A stretch of 35,009 nucleotides of DNA, taken from the NCBI GenBank assembly GCA_017882545.1, contig JADGPG010000068.1, positions 1-35,009 on the forward strand, read 5' to 3'. Every line of letters starts with the position of its first letter. Positions within the stretch are counted from its first letter, which is position 1. This document shows positions 20,802 through 28,683 of the stretch, piece after piece. The notes under the pieces are model-generated. The model made no database searches. It was not told the origin of the DNA and worked only from the letters and a program-made list of their open reading frames with translations. This stretch comes from Thermoleophilia bacterium (lineage in GTDB: Bacteria; Actinomycetota; Thermoleophilia; Miltoncostaeales; Miltoncostaeaceae). The translations under genes were made by a program, and so were the position numbers.

Positions 20802-21326
20802 ATGGCCTCCAAACGCCCCGACATCGCCGTGGGATTGTCCCCCCCGCCCGGTGCGGGCCTCCCGACCCCGACCGGATCCTGCGCCGAGGTTATCCACGCT
20901 GGTGCAGAGCTCAACGAGCTGCTTGAGCGGCTTGTGCGCCGCCATGCCGCGATGACCTTGGTCCAGTTCCGGAGTATCGAGCTCATGGCGACTGCGCACC
21001 CGGAACGCCTCGAACCGTGGGAGGTGGGCGAGACACTCGGGCTGTCGTCGAACCACGTGTCGGTGGTGCTCGATCAGCTCGAGGCCAAGGGGTACGTCAG
21101 GCGCCACGCGCACCCGCACGACCGCCGCCGCCGCCTGATCGAGGTCACCGACAGCGGTCGAGAGCGCGCGGAGGAGACCTCGGAATTGACCCGCTCGCTG
21201 GAGACCCGCATCATGGCGACCGCGCTGACACCCGCCGAGCACCGCCAGCTGATGCTGCTGCTCGAGCGCGTCCGTGCGGCGACCGCCGGTCTCGCCGAGG
21301 CGATGCGTCGGCGTCCCGGCCCGTAA
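20802..21326 (+). CDS. MarR-family transcriptional regulator
   Basis: A 174-residue winged-helix repressor. After a Pro-rich lead (1-28) come the dimerisation helix and the HTH: LEPWEVGETLGLSSNHVSVVLDQLEAKGYVRR, then the wing HPHDRRRRLIEVTDSGRE with the conserved D-x-R. The C-terminal helix (LTPAEHRQLMLLLERVRAA) completes the dimer interface. MarR proteins usually repress themselves or a neighbouring gene and are released by small phenolic or oxidised ligands. The alcohol dehydrogenase gene starts 153 bases downstream, and a 6-4-6 palindrome lies in that gap, so control of the dehydrogenase is plausible. ATG 20802 probably gives a leaderless transcript. Confidence 0.9.
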   Translation: MASKRPDIAVGLSPPPGAGLPTPTGSCAEVIHAGAELNELLERLVRRHAAMTLVQFRSIELMATAHPERLEPWEVGETLGLSSNHVSVVLDQLEAKGYVRRHAHPHDRRRRLIEVTDSGRERAEETSELTRSLETRIMATALTPAEHRQLMLLLERVRAATAGLAEAMRRRPGP

Positions 21327-21384
21327 GCGGACCACCGCATCACGCCACGCCTGCATGCGGTGCGGTGGTAAGTTGAGAATAGTT

Positions 21385-21400
21385 CACTCAAAGATGAGTG
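21385..21400. promoter_or_regulatory. Palindromic operator candidate before the alcohol dehydrogenase
   Basis: CACTCA-AAGA-TGAGTG is a perfect 6-4-6 inverted repeat inside an AT-rich island (about 21370-21407) that contrasts with its GC-rich surroundings. A TTGAGA just upstream (21373-21378) and TTTTAT just downstream may be promoter parts. The size suits a dimeric winged-helix regulator such as the adjacent MarR protein. Confidence 0.45.
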
Positions 21401-21479
21401 TTTTATGTGCCGTCACGTGGGTCCCGCTCCGTTGCGGGTCCGGCGCGTGGACGGCGGACGCGACACGAGGAGCATGCGA

Positions 21480-22559
21480 ATGAAGGCAACCTGCTGGCAC
21501 GGGACCGGCGACGTCCGCGTCGACGACGTGCCCGAGCCCCAACTTCTCAAGCCCACCGATGCGCTCGTACGGATGACCAAGGCGGGCATCTGCGGATCCG
21601 ACCTCCATTTCCTCAACAACGGAGAGGACCTGGAGATGGTGCCCGGGACTCGCGTCGGGCATGAATTCGTCGGTGTCGTCGAGGCTGTCGGTGCCGACGT
21701 CCGCGGGCCGAGAGTCGGTGACCGCGTGGTGGCGCCCTTCGTGTTCTCAGACGGGACGTGCTTCTACTGCCGGCGCGGCCTTCACAGCTCCTGCGAGCAC
21801 GGCGGGATCTTCGGCACGCCCTTCTGGGGCCCACACGCCGGCGGTGAAATCGAAGGCGGACAGTCGGAGTTCATCCGGGTCCCGGAGGCGGACGGCACCC
21901 TTGTCGTGATCCCGGAGTCGCTTGCGGACGGGACCCGCGATCTGGACGTGTTGCCCCTGGGCGACGTGTTCTCCACCGGTTACCACGGCGTCGTCAATGC
22001 ACGCGTGCGTCCCGGCGACACCGTCGCCATCCTCGGTGACGGTGCGGTCGGGATCTGTGCGGTGCAGGCGGCGACCCTGTTCGGGGCAGCCACCATCATC
22101 CACGTCGGCCACCACGACGACCGGCTGGCGGTCGGCACGAGCAGCGGTGCCACGCACGTCATCAACGCGAAGCGGGAAGACGCCGTCGAGGCCATCCAGA
22201 ACTTGACCCACGGCCGCGGTGCCGATGCCGTCGTCGAGACGATCTCCAACAACGATTCGCTGACGCGTGCCCTGACGGCCGTTCGTGACGGTGGTGCGGT
22301 TTCGGTGCTGGGGATGAGCCACTTCTTCGGGCCGGTCGATCAGCCGTATTCGGCGACCTTCATGCGCAACATCTCGATCCACCCGGGCGTCTGTCCGTCG
22401 CGGGCGTACATGGATTCGCTGATGCACCTACTCGAGGCAGGGAAGATCCGTCCCGGGGTGGTGTTCACCCACGATCTGCCGCTCACCGACGCGGCGCGCG
22501 GCTACACGATGATGGATCGCCGCGAAGAGGGTTCGATCAAGGTCGCCGTCAGCACCTGA
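21480..22559 (+). CDS. Zinc-dependent alcohol dehydrogenase (MDR family)
   Basis: A 359-residue NAD(P)-dependent medium-chain dehydrogenase. Catalytic zinc ligands Cys38 (AGICGSDLH) and His61-Glu62 (GHEFVG) are present. The structural zinc lobe reads SDGTCFYCRRGLHSSC: three cysteines remain, and Asp stands where the first cysteine usually is, a variant seen in some MDR subgroups. The nucleotide-binding GDGAVG follows in VAILGDGAVGICAVQAA. The expected Asp after beta-2 is replaced by HVGHHDDRL, so NAD versus NADP preference is unclear. ATG 21480 has GAGGAG at 7 bases; ATG 21474 is too close to that site. Probably oxidises or reduces a primary or secondary alcohol; the substrate is unknown. Likely regulated by the upstream MarR gene. 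Confidence 0.9.
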   Translation: MKATCWHGTGDVRVDDVPEPQLLKPTDALVRMTKAGICGSDLHFLNNGEDLEMVPGTRVGHEFVGVVEAVGADVRGPRVGDRVVAPFVFSDGTCFYCRRGLHSSCEHGGIFGTPFWGPHAGGEIEGGQSEFIRVPEADGTLVVIPESLADGTRDLDVLPLGDVFSTGYHGVVNARVRPGDTVAILGDGAVGICAVQAATLFGAATIIHVGHHDDRLAVGTSSGATHVINAKREDAVEAIQNLTHGRGADAVVETISNNDSLTRALTAVRDGGAVSVLGMSHFFGPVDQPYSATFMRNISIHPGVCPSRAYMDSLMHLLEAGKIRPGVVFTHDLPLTDAARGYTMMDRREEGSIKVAVST

Positions 22560-22867
22560 TCATTCCGAACCCAGGTCCCGACCCGCCTGGATGCCGAGCC
22601 GTCCCGCGGGCCGGGAACGTCGGCTGCGCTGCTGCGGGGATGCAACAGCGCTGTGCATCCGGCACCACCGAAATCGCGTCTGCGGGCGGAACGGTGTACA
22701 ACTTGGACGACGTGCCGCACGACGCAGGCGTGCGCACGGCGCAGGCGGTTCGGGGCTCGGCGGTCATGGATTGCCTACCGGCACGTCGTGTGAGGGACCC
22801 CTAACCACGTGCCATGGCGTTCTGCGGGCAGGGTGCCCGGAACGGCGTCCACGACGCGACGGATCGC
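22560..22867. other. 308-base gap with a near-palindrome and a possible small ORF
   Basis: No recognised gene. At 22638-22660 there is a near-perfect inverted repeat (GGATGC-A-ACAGC / GCTGT-GCATCC). From ATG 22640 a 54-codon frame with strong GC3 runs to TAA 22802-22804; its central part reads VYNLDDVPHDAGVRTA. It has no clear ribosome binding site and I do not recognise it. A weak TAACCA lies before the RodZ-like gene. Confidence 0.35.
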
Positions 22868-23632
22868 ATGATTGACATCGGGAACACATTGCGCAGTGCG
22901 CGCTCGCGGCGCGGACTCGAGCTCCAGGACTGTGAGCGCGAGACCCGTATCCGTGCGCGGTATTTGGGCGCGCTCGAGGAAGAGCGCTTCGACATCCTGC
23001 CCGAGTCCGCCTACGCCCGCGGATTCCTGCGGACGTACGCGACGTTCCTCGGGCTCGACGCGCGCGTGCTTGTCGAGGAGTACGACGATCGGTTCGGTGT
23101 CGTGCGCGACCCCGTCGAGCCGTCGCCGACCCCGGCACGCCGGGCGCGCCGCCGACGCGTGTCGCTCGCTGCGACCCCGGCGCGGAGGCGCGCGGCCGGC
23201 CGACGCAAGGCGGGGATCGTGTGGCTCGTGATCGGCGCCGCCGGCGTCGGGCTGCTGGCGTTGTGGATTGGCGCCGCCTGGCATGCGCATCCGACACCGT
23301 TGACGACGCCCAGCGGCGCCGGCGTGGCGACCGCGGGCGCGACGGCCACCGTGCCACCGACGGTGACCGCGGCGGCAACAGTCCGTCTTGAGGGATCGCC
23401 CGGAACGGGCAGCCGGGTCACGGTTCGCAGCGGTTCCGCCCGGGGGCCGGTGGCCTTTTCGGGGGTGATTCCGTCAGGTGCCAGCCGCAGGTTCTCCGTC
23501 GGGCATGCCATCTGGGTCGGGGTGAGCCCGGTGACCGGGGTCAGTCTGTTCGTCGACGGCCGACCCGCCGAGATTCCGGGCGGCGTCCGCGCCGTCGAGA
23601 TCCGGTCCGACGGATCGGTGCAGCCGGGCTAG
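22868..23632 (+). CDS. RodZ-like HTH membrane protein
   Basis: A 254-residue protein with an N-terminal helix-turn-helix of the HTH_25 type: IGNTLRSARSRRGLELQDCERETRIRARYLGALEEERFDILP (4-44), then YARGFLRTYATFLGLD. A basic linker (88-114) follows, then one transmembrane helix (115-137), a Thr/Ala/Pro-rich spacer and a C-terminal beta domain like DUF4115 (FSVGHAIWVGVSPVTGVSLFVDG). This is the RodZ layout: a cytoplasmic MreB-binding HTH and a periplasmic or exterior beta domain, acting in cell-shape or division scaffolding. ATG 22868 is chosen because homologues start a few residues before IGNTLR. ATG 22814 in the same frame follows TAACCA by 6 bases and could be a leaderless start. Its stop lies 6 bases from the convergent M42 gene's stop. 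Confidence 0.82.
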   Translation: MIDIGNTLRSARSRRGLELQDCERETRIRARYLGALEEERFDILPESAYARGFLRTYATFLGLDARVLVEEYDDRFGVVRDPVEPSPTPARRARRRRVSLAATPARRRAAGRRKAGIVWLVIGAAGVGLLALWIGAAWHAHPTPLTTPSGAGVATAGATATVPPTVTAAATVRLEGSPGTGSRVTVRSGSARGPVAFSGVIPSGASRRFSVGHAIWVGVSPVTGVSLFVDGRPAEIPGGVRAVEIRSDGSVQPG

Positions 23633-23638
23633 ACGGGT

Positions 23639-24682
23639 TCAGGCCGCCGCGGGAAGGCGATGTGCCGACTCGACGAGGGCCGCGACCAGATCGATTGCCG
23701 CAGTGATGTCGACCGGGTGGCAGACCTCGATCGAGGAGTGTCCATAGCGGGTCGGAATCGACACGCAGCCGGCGATCGCCCCGGAACCCGACAGCTGCAG
23801 CGATTGGGTGTCGGTGCCACCCTTGTCCGACACGTGGAACTGGTGCGGGATGTCCCGCTCGATGGCCAGTTTCTCCATGAACCCGACGAGCCGGTGTGAG
23901 CCGATCGCGCTGGCGTCCATGATGCGGATCGCGGCCCCGGCGCCCAGCTTGGTGCCGCCCGGGCCGGATGCGCCCGGCCCGTCGGTCGACGGGCACGTGT
24001 CGATCGCGACGCCGATGTCCGGCGATTGGCGGGTTGCGGCGACCTTCGCCCCCCGGAGCCCGACCTCCTCCTGGACCGTGGCGGTCGCCAGTACGTCGAC
24101 GGGCGAGCTGCCCGCCGCCCGCATAGCCTCGATCAGCACGAAGACACCGACCCGGTCGTCGAGCGCCTTGCCGCTGACCAGGTCGCCCAGCGGCGCAAAG
24201 CTGCGCGCTCGCGTCACGACGTCACCGGGGCGCACTAGCTCACGGATCCGTTCGGCGGGCAGGCCCAGATCGATCCGCAGATCCTCGACCTTCGGAGCGC
24301 GGGTGCGCTCCTCGGCGCTCAGCGTATGGACGGGCGGGACGCCCACCATGCCGGCCAGCGTCTCGCGTCCGTGCACCACGACCCGCTGGCTGACAAGCGT
24401 GCGCGCGTCCCAGCCGCCGAGAGGAATGATCCGAAGGAAGCCCTGCTCGTCGACGCCGGTGACCATCAGGCCGATCTCATCAATGTGGGCCGCGAGCATG
24501 AGTCGAACCGGCGTCCCGGCCGCGCCGGTCGCCGGACGGACGCCGCAGAGGCCGCCGAGCGGATCGGTCTCGATTCTCGCCACCACGGGACCGAGCTCGC
24601 GTCGAACGATGCCGGCGACGGCCTCTTCGCGGCCGGACGTGCCGTGGGCTTCGGAAAGCTCGGCCAGCAGTTCGGTGCGCAT
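23639..24682 (-). CDS. M42-family aminopeptidase
   Basis: A 347-residue cytoplasmic metallopeptidase of the M42 (glutamyl aminopeptidase/deblocking, TET) family. Metal-ligand and catalytic segments are in order: LMLAAHIDEIGLMV (His, Asp), KALDDRVGVFVL (bridging Asp), TVQEEVGLRGAKVAA (catalytic Glu and ligand Glu), IDTCPSTD, and TRYGHSSIEVCH (last His). The N-terminal LSEAHGTSGREEAV is typical. These enzymes form dodecameric tetrahedra that degrade peptides. The ATG has GAGG at 6-base spacing overlapping the end of the upstream ABC permease gene, so it is the last gene of the exporter operon. Older annotation may label such proteins endoglucanase. Confidence 0.92.
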   Translation of the reverse strand: MRTELLAELSEAHGTSGREEAVAGIVRRELGPVVARIETDPLGGLCGVRPATGAAGTPVRLMLAAHIDEIGLMVTGVDEQGFLRIIPLGGWDARTLVSQRVVVHGRETLAGMVGVPPVHTLSAEERTRAPKVEDLRIDLGLPAERIRELVRPGDVVTRARSFAPLGDLVSGKALDDRVGVFVLIEAMRAAGSSPVDVLATATVQEEVGLRGAKVAATRQSPDIGVAIDTCPSTDGPGASGPGGTKLGAGAAIRIMDASAIGSHRLVGFMEKLAIERDIPHQFHVSDKGGTDTQSLQLSGSGAIAGCVSIPTRYGHSSIEVCHPVDITAAIDLVAALVESAHRLPAAA

Positions 24683-24690
24683 ATCGGACC

Positions 24691-25470
24691 TCAGTCGTTT
24701 CCGAGTCGGGACAAGCCGTAGAGGGCGAAGGCCCCGAAGATCCCCATAAGGACCGCGATCGAGATTATCGCTCCCCAAAAACCGGTCCACGACATGGACT
24801 GGAACTCGGCGGTGCGGGAGAACTCGAGGATCCGCGTCACCGGATTCCAGTCCGAGACGGTTCGCAACCACCCGGTCTGCAGGTCGCGAGGTGCGTAGGC
24901 GACCGAGGTGAACACGAGGATGAACACCACCAGCTGCATCATCGGCGCGGCCTGGACGGTGCGCGCACGCAGCGCGACCCCCATCGACCAACAGGCGGTC
25001 GCCATCGCGAAGCTGGCGGCCATGATGTAGATCATCACGGTGCCCAGAATGCCCGGAAGGGCGAGCTGTCCGATCAGGCCGGCGACGAGCACGACCGTCG
25101 TGGTGAACACGCTGCGCATTGCGGCGGCCGTCAACGGGCCGGCGACGAGGGATAGTCGCGGCGCGGGGCTGGCGATCAGGCGGTCGACAAATCCACCTTC
25201 GATATCCCGGGCGAGCGTCATTCCCGCATTGATCCCCGCGAACCCCGCACCCATGATCGTCGCGAACGGCAAGGTGAAGGCGAGGTAGCTGCTGGTGCCG
25301 ATCGGCACCGCCGAGATCCCGTGGAACGCGCCGGAGGTTGCCACAAGGATGAACAGGGGCATGACCAGCGACGGAATGAAGACCGCGGGCATGCGGCGGA
25401 CGAGGATCAGGGCGCGCCAAGCGAGCATCCCCGACACCGATGCGGTCCGGCTGAACGTGGACGCGCTCAC
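24691..25470 (-). CDS. ABC-2 type transporter permease (second subunit)
   Basis: A 259-residue ABC-2 permease with six hydrophobic segments. It carries the ABC-2 signature FVDRLIASPAPRLSLVAGPL (about 94-113) in the first cytoplasmic loop, and the final DLQTGWLRTVSDWNPVTRILEFSR re-entrant region before the last helix, as in DrrB-type exporters. It is closely related to the neighbouring permease (GGFVDRL versus GGFFDRL), so the pair probably arose by duplication and forms a heterodimer with one ATPase. GTG 25470 overlaps the stop of the upstream permease by 4 bases (GTGA). M42 peptidase follows 8 bases downstream. The transported compound is unknown. Confidence 0.9.
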   Translation of the reverse strand: MSASTFSRTASVSGMLAWRALILVRRMPAVFIPSLVMPLFILVATSGAFHGISAVPIGTSSYLAFTLPFATIMGAGFAGINAGMTLARDIEGGFVDRLIASPAPRLSLVAGPLTAAAMRSVFTTTVVLVAGLIGQLALPGILGTVMIYIMAASFAMATACWSMGVALRARTVQAAPMMQLVVFILVFTSVAYAPRDLQTGWLRTVSDWNPVTRILEFSRTAEFQSMSWTGFWGAIISIAVLMGIFGAFALYGLSRLGND

Positions 25471-26249
25471 GCGTCACCTCCCAACCGGCGACGAAATGAC
25501 AGGGCGCACGCCCCGACCGCAATCGCCGCCAGGACGGCGATGATCCCGAACGATACGGCCGCCTGCTGCCAGTTGACGCCGCTGATGATCTGTTCGCGCA
25601 TTCCCTCGACGAGGTGGGAGATCGGGTTGATGTCGGCCGCCACCTGGAACCAGCCGGTCATCGTCTCGCGCGGGAAGAACGTCGACGAGAAGAACATGAG
25701 TGCGAAGAACAGCGGGAACATGCCCTGCACCGCTTCGGCCGACCCCGTGCGCAGCGCCAGGAAGATGCCAAGGCCGGCCATCGGGATGGCCAGGAGCGCC
25801 GCGAGCACGACGACGATCAGCGCGCCGACGATTCCGCCCTGAATCGTCGCGCCGAAGATCAGGGCGATCAGAAGGAAGAAGATGGCCTGGCCGCCCGCCA
25901 GGACGACGCTCGCGCACAGCCTGCTGAGGAGAATCGCCGAGCGGGAGGTTGGAGATGACACCAGGCGGTCGAAGAAGCCTCCTTCGATGTCGCCCGCGAA
26001 GAACGCACCGGCGCCGACCGAAGAGATCAGCACGCCTTGGACGATCGCGCCGGTGACGGCGAAACTGAGAAAGCCGTCGACGTGCGGGAAACCTGGGATG
26101 AACCCGATCGATCGCCCGAACGACGCGGTGAAGATCGCCATCAGGACGAGCGGGAAGAACAGCGACGGAAACCACGCCTGCGGGAACCGGAACGTCGCGA
26201 AGATGGAGCGGCGCGCGAGCGCCGCCGTCTGAACGATGGCCGGGGTCAT
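25467..26249 (-). CDS. ABC-2 type transporter permease (first subunit)
   Basis: A 260-residue ABC-2 membrane subunit with six hydrophobic segments. It shows IEGGFFDRLVSSPTSRSAILLSRL in the first cytoplasmic loop and FFSSTFFPRETMTGWFQVAADINPISHLVEGMRE before the last helix, both characteristic of DrrB/NodJ-like exporters. ATG 26249 overlaps the ATPase stop by 4 bases (ATGA), and its own stop overlaps the next permease's GTG, so the three subunits should be made in fixed ratio. Function: drug, lipid or polysaccharide export; the sequence does not say which. Confidence 0.91.
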   Translation of the reverse strand: MTPAIVQTAALARRSIFATFRFPQAWFPSLFFPLVLMAIFTASFGRSIGFIPGFPHVDGFLSFAVTGAIVQGVLISSVGAGAFFAGDIEGGFFDRLVSSPTSRSAILLSRLCASVVLAGGQAIFFLLIALIFGATIQGGIVGALIVVVLAALLAIPMAGLGIFLALRTGSAEAVQGMFPLFFALMFFSSTFFPRETMTGWFQVAADINPISHLVEGMREQIISGVNWQQAAVSFGIIAVLAAIAVGACALSFRRRLGGDA

Positions 26250-27238
26250 TCGCGGCGTCCCTTGCGCCCGCGTCCGGATCCCGGCGCGGCGGAAGCGTCG
26301 CCTTCGAGCCTGTGGCCGGTCGTGACGACGAAGACGTCGTCGAGGGTCGGCTGATGCAGGTCGATCGCGGCGGTACTGATCGCGGCGTGGTCAAGCGCGC
26401 GGACGACCGCGGCGATGCCTTCGGCCCCCTCCGACAGTCGGATGGCGGCGGCGCCCGGCTTGCCGTCGGCGGCCGGACCGAACTGCTGGAGCACCGCGGC
26501 GGCGTCCGCGATCCGGCTGGGGTCGGTCGGGGTGATCATCAGCGTGGCGTCGCCAATGTTGTTCTTGAGTTCCGCCGGGGTCCCCTCGGCGACGATCTTG
26601 CCACCGTCGATGATGCCGATCCGCCCGGCGAGCTGGTCGGCCTCCTCGAGGTACTGAGTCGTGAGGAACACGGTCGTCCCGGACTCCCGGTTCAGGCGAC
26701 GGACCTCCTCCCACAGCGCGACGCGGGAGGTGGGATCAAGGCCCGTGGTCGGCTCGTCCAGGAACAGGACCACCGGCTCGTGGACGAGCGCAAGCGCCAG
26801 ATCCAGGCGCCGGCGCATGCCTCCGGAGTACGTCCCGACCCGGCGGTCGGCGGCGTCCGTCAGGCCGACGCGGTCGAGCAGGACTTCGGCACGGGCGTGT
26901 CCGTCGGCGCGGGGGATCGCGTGCAGGGTCGCCTGCAGGCGCAGGAGTTCCCGCCCCGTCATAAAGGGGTCGATGGCGGCGTCTTGCAGCGCAACCCCGA
27001 TCGAGCGCCGGACGCTGCCGGCCTCGGTGGCGACGTCGAACCCCGCGACGCTGGCCTTGCCGGCCGTCGGGCGCAGCAGGGTCGTCAGCATCCGGACGGT
27101 TGTGCTCTTGCCCGCGCCGTTCGGCCCGAGGAAGCCGTACACCTCCCCGGCGCGCACATGCAGGTCGATTCCGTCGACGGCGCGGATGCCGCCCTTGAAC
27201 TCACGGACGAGTCCCTCAACGACGATGGCGTCGGTCAC
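26246..27238 (-). CDS. ABC-2 exporter ATP-binding protein (DrrA-like)
   Basis: A 330-residue ATPase with Walker A FLGPNGAGKSTTVRML, a Q-loop region (GVALQDAAIDPFMTG), signature YSGGMRRRLDLALALV, Walker B VVLFLDEPTTGLDPTSR and switch FLTTQYLEEADQLA. The C-terminal extension (ATLMITPTDPSRIADAAAVLQQFG and the following strands, ending near FVVTTGHRLEGD) is the regulatory domain typical of DrrA, the daunorubicin-resistance branch. GTG 27238 is chosen: AAGGA lies 9 bases upstream, and homologues start near this point. A TTG at 27271 in the same frame is less likely. Operon: ATPase, two permeases, M42 peptidase. It diverges from the dksA-like gene. Confidence 0.92.
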   Translation of the reverse strand: MTDAIVVEGLVREFKGGIRAVDGIDLHVRAGEVYGFLGPNGAGKSTTVRMLTTLLRPTAGKASVAGFDVATEAGSVRRSIGVALQDAAIDPFMTGRELLRLQATLHAIPRADGHARAEVLLDRVGLTDAADRRVGTYSGGMRRRLDLALALVHEPVVLFLDEPTTGLDPTSRVALWEEVRRLNRESGTTVFLTTQYLEEADQLAGRIGIIDGGKIVAEGTPAELKNNIGDATLMITPTDPSRIADAAAVLQQFGPAADGKPGAAAIRLSEGAEGIAAVVRALDHAAISTAAIDLHQPTLDDVFVVTTGHRLEGDASAAPGSGRGRKGRRE

Positions 27239-27290
27239 GTGCGGGGGTCCTTGGATTGGCGTTGGCCGCAACCTTACGGTCGCGCCGGGT

Positions 27291-27296
27291 TACGAT
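27291..27296 (+). promoter_or_regulatory. -10 hexamer, DksA/TraR-like gene (leaderless)
   Basis: TACGAT followed by 7 bases and ATG 27304, with no Shine-Dalgarno. On the opposite strand TAAGGT (27278-27273) is a candidate -10 for the leadered ABC exporter operon. Confidence 0.5.
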
Positions 27297-27303
27297 TCGC
27301 ATT

Positions 27304-27657
27304 ATGGAGAGTCACGACACCGGGACGCCCTTGGAGCGCATCGCCAGGTTGGAGGCGGAGATTGGGTCCGCACTTGCCGAGCGCGATCTCGCCGCCGACG
27401 CGGATGAGCGGTCGGACGGGCACCACCATCCCGCCGAGGCCGCGACCGACGCCGAGCAACGCGAACGCCAGCTGGGGGAGGTCCTGCGTATGCGCAAGCA
27501 GCTCGAGCGACTCGCTCGCGCGCGCGCCGCGATCGTGGCCGGGACCTACGGGATCTGTATCGATTGCGGGGCCCCGATTCCCGAGGGACGCCTGCAGGCG
27601 ATTCCCGACGCGGAGCGCTGTGTGCCCTGTACGAGCCTGGCAGCGCGGCGGCGTTAG
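27304..27657 (+). CDS. DksA/TraR C4-type zinc finger protein
   Basis: A 117-residue protein with an N-terminal coiled coil (about 8-80, LERIARLEAEIGSALAER and RMRKQLERLARARAAI) and a C-terminal four-cysteine zinc finger: Cys85, Cys88, Cys106 and Cys109 (GICIDCGAPIPEGRL, AERCVPC). DksA/TraR proteins insert the coiled-coil tip into the RNA polymerase secondary channel. The tip here (DERSDGHHHPAEAATDAEQ) has acidic residues but not the DxxDxA of E. coli DksA, so polymerase regulation is likely but not certain. ATG 27304 is probably leaderless. Its stop overlaps that of ctaA at TTAG. Confidence 0.9.
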   Translation: MESHDTGTPLERIARLEAEIGSALAERDLAADADERSDGHHHPAEAATDAEQRERQLGEVLRMRKQLERLARARAAIVAGTYGICIDCGAPIPEGRLQAIPDAERCVPCTSLAARRR

Positions 27658-28637
27658 GCAGCGGCGGCCCGCTGGGCCACGTCCGGCGGCGCGTTGCCCG
27701 TCGACTCCGCGGCGGGCCCGATCACAGGCGCGGCCGCAAGCCAGGCGAGCACGAGGCCGCATGACCACGCGAGGCCGGCGACCGGGACGTGGACCGCAAC
27801 CCACTGCCACGGCAGGCCGTGGCGGAACTGGTATTCACCGATGAAGATCTGCACCGCCAGCAGCGGCAGATACGCCGCCGCGAGGCTGATCGTCAGCGGG
27901 TCGCGCGCCGGCTCACGCCACAGCCACAGCGCGAGCACAGCCATCAGCACGACCAGCAGCGCGACCGCGCGGACGTGGAGCCAGATCGTCAACTGGAGGT
28001 TGCCGAGACGGTCCGTCGCGCTCGCGGCCCCGGAATGGGGTCCGGACGCGGTCACGAGGATGCCCGTGACCGCTACGCCGAGCAGGGCCAACGCCGCAAG
28101 GACCGCAAAGGGGCCGCGTCGGCGATCCCAGCCCCGTGCCCAGCCGTGCCGATCATCGCGGTACCGCACCAGGGCCATGATGGCCGCGCCCAGGCCGAGG
28201 AGCGCCAGCAGGAAGTGATTGCCAACCATGACGGGGTTGAGCCCGGTCACGACGGTGACGCCTCCGAGGGGGATCTGTCCGACGGTCATGACCGCGGCGG
28301 CGAGCATCCATCCCCGCACCGCGCGGGACGCTGTCGGCGTCCGGCGTGTCAGCAGCCAGGCGACGACCGTGTAGATGACGATCACCCCGGAAAGCATCCG
28401 ATTCGAGAACTCGATCATCGGATGCTCGGTCGTCGGGGGCAGGACCCCGCCGTGGCAAAGTGGCCAGTCGGGACATCCGAGGCCGGAGCTGGTCAACCGC
28501 ACGAGCCCGCCGCTGAGCAGGACCGCCCAGAGGAAGAAGGCATTGGTCCAGGCGATGGCCAGAAAGCCGGCCGGGCTGACGACCGCCGCCGGCGCCAGAC
28601 GCCGCGGCAGGCGTGCTGTTGAGCTCAGAATCGCCAC
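27654..28637 (-). CDS. ctaA: Heme A synthase (COX15/CtaA)
   Basis: Integral membrane enzyme of about 327 residues oxidising the heme O methyl group to a formyl to give heme A for cytochrome c oxidase. Eight transmembrane helices are visible. Conserved pieces: VRLTSSGLGCPDWPLCHGG (with the redox cysteine pair of the first extracellular loop), IEFSNRMLSG, VGNHFLLALLG, LTIWLHVRAVALLV, and WQWVAVHVPVAGLAW. The first helix-pair histidine of the usual EF(S)HR is Asn here; some actinobacterial members may share this. GTG 28637 is preferred because TACCAT ends 7 bases before it. ATG 28646, three codons earlier, would overlap that hexamer and has no Shine-Dalgarno. Confidence 0.9.
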   Translation of the reverse strand: MAILSSTARLPRRLAPAAVVSPAGFLAIAWTNAFFLWAVLLSGGLVRLTSSGLGCPDWPLCHGGVLPPTTEHPMIEFSNRMLSGVIVIYTVVAWLLTRRTPTASRAVRGWMLAAAVMTVGQIPLGGVTVVTGLNPVMVGNHFLLALLGLGAAIMALVRYRDDRHGWARGWDRRRGPFAVLAALALLGVAVTGILVTASGPHSGAASATDRLGNLQLTIWLHVRAVALLVVLMAVLALWLWREPARDPLTISLAAAYLPLLAVQIFIGEYQFRHGLPWQWVAVHVPVAGLAWSCGLVLAWLAAAPVIGPAAESTGNAPPDVAQRAAAA

Positions 28638-28644
28638 ATGGGGC

Positions 28645-28654
28645 ATGGTACCGT
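28645..28654. promoter_or_regulatory. Overlapping divergent -10 elements (ctaA / anti-sigma-like gene)
   Basis: Centred on GGTACC: the minus strand reads TACCAT (28650-28645), 7 bases before GTG 28637. The plus strand reads TACCGT (28649-28654), about 30 bases before ATG 28684, whose GGAGG lies at 28671-28675. One side is leaderless, the other leadered. Confidence 0.42.
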
Positions 28655-28683
28655 CAGGCCGGGTGTTCCCGGAGGTGCATTAG

